From contig JBAMJR010000269.1 of the NCBI GenBank assembly GCA_038501785.1, forward strand, positions 319,001 to 383,000: a stretch of 64,000 bases of DNA. Reading direction: 5' to 3'. Source of the DNA: Myoxocephalus aenaeus (Eukaryota; Chordata; Actinopteri; Perciformes; Cottidae). Under the pieces are notes generated by a model. It saw only the letters and a list, made by a program, of their open reading frames with translations. It had not been told where the DNA came from and did not search any database. Within the stretch, counting starts at the first letter, position 1. Every line of letters starts with the position of its first letter. The translations under genes and the position numbers were made by a program. Shown here one piece after another: positions 16,901 through 64,000 of this stretch.

Positions 16901-18981
16901 TTTCCTCCAGTCTGCTATTTGAAGACAATGACAGTGGACTGTTCAGCGTCACCCTATTCCTGAAAGCCATCGACGACTTCAAACACAAAGCCAGAGAGAA
17001 CAAGTAAGAGTCGTCACACTGAGCTAACGTGCGCTGTCATTGGCAAGAGGTTTGAAACGTGTTCAAAATAAGCCAGACCGCGCAACAAATATAAATAGCT
17101 CTGACTAAATATATCCGCTGGACAGGGATCACAGGGTTTATATTTGTAACTTTATACACACAGAAATATTCACGATCAAATGAAGCTGATTTCTTCCCCC
17201 GACATCTTGTTTCTAGGTTCACAGTGAGAGACTTCCAGTACAACGAGGAGGAGATGAAGGCAGACAAAGAGGAGATGACACGGCTCTCCACAGATAAGAA
17301 GAAGCAGTTTGTAAGTGATGGAACAGGAAATCATTTTCCTAACTGTTACTTACTTTTTTTGTTTTTTGTTTTTTTGCAAATAGTGTTGGTGTACGTAGTT
17401 ATTGTGTAGCTTTCGCTTGGATATTTGTACACAATGCTTGGCTAAACTTTGCTCATTGATACAGTTCCACACTGTTAAGGTCTCCTTCTGATGTATTCAA
17501 GGAACCACACAAGTGGGTTGGCGTGCCGTAGTAACCAATCATTTACAATTCAAAATGTGCGAATGTTTTGTTTTTGCCAAGCATACTTAATGTTTTTCTG
17601 AGCAACCGTTGGATTCATTTTTAGTTAATTATGAAGAACGTATTAATGTTATGAACGTTATAATACAAAATAATTCTTGTTGATTGCAAATTCTTTCCTC
17701 TCCTGTTTGGGAGAGATTTTAAAACACATCCCAAAAAAAGGTATAACCCTAATCTGCATCTGCTCTCTCCAGGGCCCGCTTGTCCGATGGCTGAAAGTGA
17801 ACTTCAGTGAAGCCTTCATCGCATGGATTCACATCAAAGCACTGAGGGTGTTTGTGGAATCTGTTTTAAGGTACTGTCATCAGAAATCCAGTCTTAATGT
17901 CGCCCATACATTCTGATACATATAACTAATAAACTGGCAGCAGTTCAAAAAACAAATAAAGATATAAAATGATTTATGCATTACTTATTTGTGTAACGTT
18001 TTCCTCCAGGTATGGGCTGCCGGTTAACTTTCAGGCCATGCTCCTGCAACCAAGCAAGAAGACGATGAAGAAGCTGAGGGAGGTGCTGAATGAGCTGTAC
18101 AAACATCTGGACAGCAGTGCAGCAGCTATCATTGACGTGAGTACTTTGGTAATATTGTGTAACGGCTCTCACTACAAGCAACAAGAAAAACGCTGCACAT
18201 CTCGGAGCAACATAATCATATGACTTAATATCTCCATGATATCTCCATGACTTAAAAGAATCACAAAGATCAAGTATCTTTTACAGAGACTTTTAGTTTT
18301 CTAAAATGAATTAATCTGAACATTTAAATACTGTTCTTTGTAGTTATTTTAGATGTATATGGTAATGTAGTGCATTGTAAAATAACTAGTTTCAATATGT
18401 GTATCTTAAAGCCACATTACACACTATTTGTCAAGTGACAAATTAAAGTATACTCAAACCATACTTTATGAAAGCTTGATATTTTCAGTTTGACGTCTGA
18501 CTTTTCATTTACTGAATTTCCTGAATTAGTTAGTAAGAAGATAAAAGTAAGTAGATTGTTTTTTTGTTTTTTTGCAAAAACATACTATGATGATTAGCAT
18601 GTTGTAGATTCTGTATAGAATTGTTATCAAAGTGGGACGCACCAATTGAGTCTCTACTGCAGAGATCTGAGATGTGACAGGTGCTCCTTCTCATGGCCAG
18701 AGCTGGTTACTGCAACAAAAAAGAAGAGACAAATACAGTGGTCTTAACCTCTCTACATGCAATCTATGCTGTGAAGCAGTCGTGTACCAAACAATGTTTT
18801 ATATTGAGGTGTAAAGCTGCATTAATTGATATTCCAGTCTTTAAATAATATTGTATAAATATGTTTTTTTGTTTGTTATTTACTTATTTATTTCATTAAG
18901 TTCTCTTTTAAAGAACACAGATAAACTAAAGTGATACATATGTGAGCAACACAAACATAAAAATATTTTATATGCACACAC

Positions 18982-19065
<84 letters not shown>

Positions 19066-19499
19066 CCAAATGTACATACACGTTTATATCAACCCACAAT
19101 GCACTTGGAGGAAAGGAAATTATTTTCAAATTGGAAGATATGCCCTCAACGTAAGTATATTACTGCTACTATATAAAATCAGGGCTTATAGGTGAAAAAA
19201 AATGCCATTTTGTTTGATTTCATTAAAAATATTAATTTGACTTATTAGTTGTGTTAATTTTGTTACTGATAAGAAACTTAACTTAACAAATCCGTTTAGA
19301 TTTCAAAGTTTGAAGTCGCGTTTTTCCGGAGACATCGTGGGTGGCGTTCATTTCTTTGTTTAGAAAACGGATGCTTACACCCACTGTCTTTTTCTTTCAG
19401 GTTGCGATTGACATCCCGGGTCTGAACCTGAGCCAGCAGGAGTATTATCCTTACGTCTACGACAAGATCAACTGCAACCTGTTGGACTTTAAAGTCTAA
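13983..19499 (+). CDS. atp6v1c1: V-type H+-ATPase subunit C1, complete CDS in twelve exons
   Basis: Exons: 13983-14114, 14688-14755, 15696-15781, 16052-16146, 16341-16432, 16525-16623, 16706-16774, 16911-17003, 17217-17310, 17773-17870, 18010-18136, 19401-19499. All have GT-AG borders and continuous phase. The product has 383 residues (human 382), starting [19 protein letters not shown] and ending [13 protein letters not shown]. Subunit C bridges the peripheral stalks to the V0 collar on the cytosolic face of the V-ATPase and is released when the pump disassembles. Sequence through the foot and head ([94 protein letters not shown]) is nearly identical to mammalian C1. No insert of the kind seen in ATP6V1C2 splice forms is present. 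The ATG is the first in a small exon; its acceptor is one of the AGs at about 13947-13979. Confidence 0.97.
14240..14687. other. GC-rich block in atp6v1c1 intron, unclassified
   Basis: About 14290-14640 is richer in CpG than its surroundings and carries open frames on both strands, up to 140 codons on the minus strand. No motif, terminal repeat or splice pattern was recognised. It may be an old mobile-element fragment. Confidence 0.35.
18137..19400. other. atp6v1c1: Last atp6v1c1 intron
   Basis: AT-rich intron without a recognisable gene. It contains a CA array at 18975-19064. Confidence 0.7.
18975..19064. repeat. CA microsatellite
   Basis: About 45 CA units with single interruptions. Confidence 0.97.
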
Positions 19500-20043
19500 C
19501 ACTTTCCCAATGTTGTCTCTATGCTGAGTGTTGATGATAAGTTAGCTCTTCCCTTCCCTAAACCTCGGTGTCCGTCTCCCCATCAGCTGCTTGAATGACA
19601 ACTCTGCATGTTCATTCTTTGTGGTGAAACTGCCCAATGGCACGGTTCTACCACTTTTACAACCAAGGGACAAAAATTAGAAAAAATACTTTTAATTATT
19701 GTTTTTGTTTACAGTCTGTTTTTCTTCTTTTTTTGACGTGAAATGGATAAAAAAAATCATGTTAAATGTATATTTACTGCGTCATTCCACATGTGCTGGC
19801 TCATATTGATATAGCTACACCCTTACTGTTCAGAGATTTTGTGTTTACATGTTATCACTGTTACCCACGGCAACCAGACCTGCTATGTGTTTATGAGATT
19901 GTGCGGTCGCTTTGCGTAACTAGGATGTGATACGAGTGTGCGTGTGTTGTCGTCTCATGTTGTGTATATTTGCCGTCAAATAAGATCTGTATCAGAGTAT
20001 TGTGTGTAAACCAGTGATTAAATAAATATGATTGATGAATAAA
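19500..20043 (+). terminator. atp6v1c1: atp6v1c1 3' UTR with two AATAAA signals
   Basis: AATAAA at 20021-20026 and 20038-20043, roughly 520-545 nt after the stop, mark the likely end of transcription. T- and A-rich sequence follows. Confidence 0.6.
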
Positions 20044-20159
20044 TCCTATCAAATCTGTGTCCATTTGTGAAGGGATTCATAAATGACTGAAATTATTGAA
20101 TTCTGAATATTTTATTTAATCAATATATTAAAAACAATATTTCATTGTATAGATATGTG

Positions 20160-20592
20160 CAGAGATGGGCAAAAATACATCAAAATGTATTTTGATACAA
20201 AATACCCCTCAAATTAATATATTAAAATAAATTACAAAATACTTGTGCCAGAAAATGTAACAAAATACAATACATGTATTTTGTATTTAAAATCTAGGAT
20301 TTTTTACATTATACATCAAGCTAGTTGACATTTGTCACACTCAGATAAAATATTTACCTTGAATGACAATCCGTTGAACTTAAAGATCTGAAGACTGAAC
20401 TTGTGAATTGTTTTTTGATTCGTGGAGAAAGTATTTTGAGTATTTTAAATACAAAATTACTCACTCTAAAGTATTTTGTTATAAATTACGTTAGATATTG
20501 TATCGGCCCTATCAAATACAAATGACAAAATACTCAAAAGTAATTGACATACGTATTTAAAATACAAGTAATAGAAATACTGCCCATCTCTG
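20160..20592. mobile_element. Non-autonomous hAT element (MITE) with intact 8-bp target duplication
   Basis: The element starts CAGAGATGGGCA and ends with the exact complement TGCCCATCTCTG. Both flanks are GATATGTG (20152-20159 and 20593-20600), an 8-bp duplication as expected for hAT. The 433-bp interior is AT-rich, with many copies of the motif AAATAC/GTATTT, and has no coding capacity. Confidence 0.85.
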
Positions 20593-20600
20593 GATATGTG

Positions 20601-22480
20601 AAAGCCTGATATTTGTTCTTTTTTGTGTGAAACTGTTACGCTCCCGGTTTTGGCCGGGATCCCCTCAGAAAAGACTTTTTTTATATTTTAATAGCACTAT
20701 CCTGGCAAAATGAAACAAGATTAATAAACAAAAACTAAATCAATATGAACACCGTGTGAGCGTCATATGGTGATGTGCGTGTGGGAGCAATGAAAAAGAG
20801 ACAGGACCCAGCTCGGTGTAAAGAGAGCCTCTGTGAAGCCTCGTGATGACTCCTGATCATCCGGAGAGCCGCAGGCGTCTGAAGGACAGTTCCTCTTTAA
20901 GCAGAAATCCTTTGGAATCCAACATGGCTTCAGCAAACGTACTTAGGTTTCAACATGGAGGACCGCTGGAGATTTCAACAGCAGAGGGCACTAAACAGAC
21001 ACTTAAGGTGTCCTTGCATGGTTTATTTGAACACGTTGGAAGCCAAACCCTCTATCAAAGGGTCAAAAGTATGCAAGTACATATGCAAAGTGACCCTGCC
21101 TGTGTTATTGTTATGTCGATGATTCATTGTTCATCATGATGAATGAGGTAGAGCCACTTGTAGAGAAGTTTAATTCCCAACAATGCATCATGTTTTACAC
21201 ACTGATCTTGTGTTTTGTGACTCGCGTCTGAAATAGAGTAACAAGCTAAAGCTGTTAAATGAACCTATTCTGTGAAAACATTCCCATTGAAAAGTAGAGT
21301 AATAGAAATATATAGTACAATGGAGACACTTGCATGAAGTACATCTTACTTCAAAGTTGTAAATAAGTATATTATGAGAAAGTATACTTCCTTTTTAACC
21401 ACATGAAGATCAGAGTACGTGCATCTGAACTGCATGTAAGTCTAATGACCTTAAAATGTCATCAAGTCATACAAGAGATCTGCACACAGCAATGACAGCA
21501 CAAAATAACACAGAACAATGATCTAACAAAGATCTTAGTAAGGCTGTGTCACAACACCACAACAGCCATGTCTGTGAGGCACAGTAGACAATCAAGTTCA
21601 AAAGCACAACTCAGAGGCAGGTGGCAGGCAAAGTTCTTTAGTTGTATATTCAGGCAGGGGTCAAAACCAGGAGATCAATCAAACAGGCGAACAAATCCGA
21701 TAAGGGGCAGGCAAAATCCAAGGTAGGCAAAGACAGGCAAAAACGGGGTCAGAACAGGTAGACAGAAGTACAGGGATACGCTGGAGAGTTTGGCACAATG
21801 GACAAGTGAGGGGACCTAAATGGTGAGCTAATGAGGGAACGGGCTGCAGGTGAGATGGGCGGGAGGGCCAGGTGACGGTGATGAGGGGTAATCAGGCGTG
21901 AGTGGCAGGATCTGGAATGACAGGAGAGTGGTTAAAACTGACAGACAGGATGAAAACACTTAATATGACGGGGAATCCGTGACAATCTCTCTGAGGTGTT
22001 TGCACTCTGCATTATTGAGAGTCAATGCTGGATCGATCAGTGTAGAGGTAACACTCTGATTTTAATGGGGACAAAGTATGTCAATAAAAGGAAACAATAC
22101 AGAAAAGTTATAGGAACAAATATAGAACATTTTACAAAAAACAAAAGAAAATGTGTATAATATGATGCATGGATCACATTAATGAAGTATCCGAAGAAGA
22201 AACAATCACTGGAAACTACTACAAAATAAGAAAATAGATATAATGGACAATAATAAGAAAATACAGACTTATACAGCATACAGCTGTATGCTGGAATCAA
22301 TACTAATGCCTATTTTTAAAAGGCTCTGCTGCACACAGGTGTTTACAGTTAACCTGATTAGACATCTGCTCAGGTTGAAGACACCACTATGATCTATAAT
22401 CTACTCTAACCTCCTAATTAGAGGACTAATCAGGCAATTACTTGTGTGGGGTCTTTTGATATCTGATGATTTACAAAAGA
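20601..22480. other. Intergenic, repeat-like, no gene recognised
   Basis: The stretch 21540-21985 is rich in GGCAGG/CAGGCA motifs and reads like a dispersed fish repeat. No termini were found. The 98-codon ORF at 20843 shows no domain. 22080-22300 is A-rich. Confidence 0.45.
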
Positions 22481-22489
22481 GAGAAAGTA

Positions 22490-23445
22490 TGTGAAAGGAT
22501 GGTGCCAGCGGAACCGCCTCCACATCAACTCTGGAAAAACCAACTCTGGTGGACTTCCGCCGGGGTAAACGCTCTCCTCTGGTAGTGAACATCCAGGGCC
22601 TGGACATTGACATTGTGAAATCTTACAAGTACCTGGGTATTCACTTGAACAATAAACTGGACTGGACTGACCACACACACACTTTATAAAAAAGGGACAG
22701 AGCAGACTCTTTCTGCTGAGGAGTCTGAGGTCTTTTGGAGTGCATGGAGCTCCTGAAGACCTTCTTTGACTCTGTGGTGGCATCAGCCATCTTCTATGGA
22801 GTGGTCTTCTGGAGCAGCAGCATCACGGCGGCTGACAAGAGGAGACTGGACAAACTGGTAAGGAAGGCAGCAGCGTGCTGGGGTGTCCACTGGATACTGT
22901 GGCGGTGGGGGGAGACAGGAGGACGATGCTAAGCTATCACCTGGTGGAGGTGGTGGGAGACAGGAGGACGATGCTAAGCTATCACCTGGTGGAGGTAGTG
23001 GGAGACAGGAGGATGATGCTAAGCTATCACCTGGTGGAGGTAGTGGGAGACAGGAGGACGATGCTAATCTATCACCTGGTGGAGGTGGTTGGAGACAAGA
23101 GGATGATGCTAAGCTATCACCTGGTGGAGGTAGTGGGAGACATTAGGATGATGCTAAGCTCTCATCCCTGATGAACAACACCTCCCACCCCATGCAGGGC
23201 ACTCTGCAGCTCTGCACAGCTCCTTCATCACAATCACTTGATCACTTGAACTGGTGCAATATAAATACATTTTTATTCTGTCTGTATATATAATACTGCT
23301 ATTGTGGATTCTTTACTGTTATTACTGTTTTACTGTTTATTTATATTACTTGTTTTTTATTTGTATTTACTATGTGTCACTTTACTGCTGCTGTAATCAT
23401 TCCCCACTGCGGGACTAATAAAAGATGATCTTTTCTTATCTAAAA
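22490..23445 (+). mobile_element. L2-like LINE 3' fragment (reverse-transcriptase C-terminal region and tail)
   Basis: Frame-shifted pieces read QRNRLHINSGKT, IVKSYKYLGIHLNNKLDWTD, RLFLLRSLRSFGVHGAPEDL, FFDSVVASAIFYGVVFW and DKLVRKAAACWGV. This is the conserved region after the polymerase palm in fish CR1/L2-type LINEs. Past a minisatellite it resumes with LSSLMNNTSHPMQG. The end 'gcgggactaataaaagatgatcttttcttatcta' is the usual 3' terminus with its short repeat tail. It is 5'-truncated with several frameshifts and stops, so inactive. Confidence 0.8.
22911..23157 (+). repeat. 45-bp minisatellite inside the LINE fragment
   Basis: About five and a half copies of a 45-bp unit (GACAGGAGGAYGATGCTAAG...GGTGGAGGTRGTGGGA). 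Because 45 is divisible by 3, two frames stay open with 15-residue repeats (for example VVGDRRTMLSYHLVE). The unit overlaps the LINE sequence for VGDRRMM-AKLSS. Confidence 0.9.
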
Positions 23446-23859
23446 CACATGAGACAGATAAATAAGAAAAAACACATAATAACACATAAATAAATAAAAA
23501 ATATTTAAAAAAGACATACTTTATGCAGAGGAAATGATTGATAAAATAAATACATATTAATTGATAGCAAGCAATGAACACGCTGCACAAAACATGTTCG
23601 GTTTTGTTACACACATGATACAATCGACAAAGAAAAATTAAAACAAGTATAAAAACACATCCTTAAAAAGCTCTAGATGATTCCAACTGGAGAGATTATA
23701 TATAGATTGCAGGTGTCCTCCCCTCCCATCCTTCGTGCATTATTTATAACCTGTTACAGTTCTTCCATTTTCTGTCAGTCAGCTGATTAAACACCTGTGT
23801 ATTTAGGTAGCCCGCTCACCATTACGCATGGCATACATACACCACCTCAGTTGATATTG

Positions 23860-24066
23860 TAATTTAGTGGTACATTCCCTTATAATGATGTGCACTTTTT
23901 ATATTTTTTTTACTACTGTCTTTAATGTCCTTTTTATATTTTTTATATTTATCTTGTATATTGTGTGTGAAAAAAGTACGAAGAGCAAGTGAAACCGGAG
24001 TCAAATTCCATGTATGTGCAAATTTACATGGCCATTAAAGCTGATTCTGATTCTGATTCTGATTAC
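23860..24066 (+). mobile_element. LINE/SINE-like 3' tail with TTCTGA repeat
   Basis: The run 'ttacatggccattaaagctgattctgattctgattctgatt' is a widespread fish retroposon end: a poly(A)-signal-like stretch, then TTCTGA units. The upstream body was not classified. Confidence 0.5.
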
Positions 24067-24088
24067 GTCTGACCACCTATACAATTCT

Positions 24089-24112
24089 GTGTGTGTGTGT
24101 GTGTGTGGGGGG

Positions 24113-24166
<54 letters not shown>
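24089..24166. repeat. GT/G/GA compound microsatellite
   Basis: GT, then eight to nine G, then about 25 GA units, 300 bp before the spire1 start codon. A CA array follows at 24250-24279. Confidence 0.95.
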
Positions 24167-24168
<2 letters not shown>

Positions 24169-24248
24169 ATGTGATGAAAGAGTGAGCCTGGATGGCTGGG
24201 TTGTGTTGTGAGACACACGGCGGAGGCTACGATCACACGTCCCCTCCT

Positions 24249-24279
<31 letters not shown>

Positions 24280-24472
24280 CGCCTCGTGACCGCGCTGGTG
24301 GCACCGAAACCTGAACGAGGTGGAAACATCCGCCACCCGCGCGCTACTGGCCACTGCCCCCGGGGAGCAGGACCAGAAAGCATCCATGCCGCCAGGTTCC
24401 CTCTCGCTCATCGGCCTGGACCTGCTCTCGTCTTCGGGCCTCCTCCTCCTGCGCTGCTGAGAGAATGAAAGG

Positions 24473-63091
<38,619 letters not shown>

Positions 63092-64000
63092 GTAAGAGCT
63101 ATGAACACACTTCCTCAGACATGTCAGTAGTGCACATTGTGTCCTAATCTAAAACTAATTATCTTGTGGAGTTTGTATGATATTGGTGGCCCCTAAGACC
63201 CAAATGCAAACTGTAAATGAGTCAAACATAATACATATGCAAATGCTTAAACGTGTGGCAAAGCTAAAAACACTTACGCTCATAATCACAAAATGCAGAG
63301 AATGATAAAAGACAAACAAAAGCCAAAGGCTGCTGACATAGTAGCTGCTACTGATATATACACTCTGTATCTTTAGATCATGGTGCACTGTCACTGTGAC
63401 TCGTTGTGGAAAAGTACGATGATCAGCGCCAGTAGAAGCTACATCAACTGATTGGAGATAAAGGAAAAATTACATATACAGCTAAAATTCTCTTCTTTTT
63501 TTTTTACCTGGCTTTTGGTGTTTAAAGGGACTGTTCACCCCAAAATCAAAAGTATATATATTTTTCTCTTACCTATGGGGCTATTTATCAATCTACATTG
63601 TATTGGTGTGAGTTGCCTAGTTTTAGAGATATCAGCCTTCTCTCTGATAAAATTGGAACTATATGGCACTCGGCTTGTGGCGCTCAAAGTGCCAAAGAAA
63701 GCACCTTTGAAAAACTCGACAGCTTCCAGATCCTGACCCGAGTTATTCTAGATAATCGAGAGACCTCTCATGTGGAGCAGATCCATGTAGGAACTATGTT
63801 TAGCTCCGATCTAAAACAGATACCTCCAAAGACTCAGCAACTCACACTAAAACACTCAAGATTGATAAATAGCACGACAGGTGCTATTTATCAGAGGGCC
63901 GAAAAAAATAGTCAAAAATAAGTTTTTGGGATTCTGGGGGAGCGTCCCTTTAATTAAAAGGTGTTGTGCATTGATGTATACAGTTAGAAACTATGATGGA
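63092..64000. other. spire1: spire1 intron at the right edge
   Basis: Apart from the MITE at 63526-63949 nothing was recognised. The ORFs here fall inside that MITE. Confidence 0.6.
63526..63949. mobile_element. TTAA-flanked MITE (Kolobok/piggyBac-like)
   Basis: AGGGAC at the left and GTCCCT at the right are inverted ends, each bordered by TTAA (63522-63525 and 63950-63953). The motif AGGGACTGTTCACCCC resembles fish Kolobok-type ends. There is no transposase. Internal 'gataaatagcac...gtgctatttatc' is a further inverted pair. Confidence 0.7.

Noticed and set aside
22735..23171. Repeat-bearing ORFs (MLSYHLVEVVGDRR...) as a gene
   Set aside because: They are frames of a 45-bp minisatellite inside a LINE fragment.
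24001..24411. 136- and 106-codon minus-strand ORFs upstream of spire1
   Set aside because: Driven by the GA/GT microsatellite (LSLS, VCVC). No homology.

Overview
This window is vertebrate nuclear DNA, most likely from a teleost fish. It has multi-exon genes with GT-AG introns, very long CA/GT microsatellites, fish-type DNA-transposon MITEs, an L2-like LINE tail with the usual 'gggactaataaa' end, and a BEL/Pao LTR retrotransposon. The proteins read out exon by exon are vertebrate orthologues. Species cannot be fixed from the sequence; a percomorph-like fish is a guess.

Layout. (1) 184-386, +: last exon of a KLF10/11-type zinc-finger factor. (2) 1667-8570, -: antizyme inhibitor 1 (azin1), tail to tail with the klf gene. 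Ten coding exons give 452 residues, and two upstream non-coding exons carry a spliced 47-codon upstream ORF that starts at AUU and ends ...PPWDPS. (3) 8570-13200: intergenic, with AT-rich repeats, a long GT array and a perfect 17-bp-arm palindrome. (4) 13200-20045, +: atp6v1c1, V-ATPase subunit C1, complete at 383 residues in 12 coding exons. (5) 20050-24460: intergenic, repeat-rich, with a hAT MITE that keeps an exact 8-bp target duplication and an L2-like LINE tail containing a 45-bp minisatellite. (6) 24473 to beyond the right edge, +: spire1, an actin nucleator, with 15 constitutive exons and two candidate in-frame cassette exons in the window. Its introns hold a 4.4-kb BEL/Pao element with identical LTRs (37082-41530, antisense), minisatellites, a 2.1-kb foldback element and a TTAA-flanked MITE.

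How the genes relate. The klf - azin1 - atp6v1c1 order matches human 8q22 (KLF10, AZIN1, ATP6V1C1), whose paralogous block at 2p25 holds KLF11, ODC1 and ATP6V1C2. spire1 downstream is not part of that human block. azin1 controls polyamine levels by sequestering antizyme; its AUU-started leader ORF is the most interesting regulatory element in the window. atp6v1c1 encodes a peripheral-stalk subunit of the proton pump. spire1 nucleates actin on membranes. Nothing in the sequence ties the genes into one pathway.

Most exons were invisible as ORFs. They were placed by reading splice sites with continuous phase and by comparing the translation with the remembered human families. Terminal UTR limits and transcription starts are not resolved.
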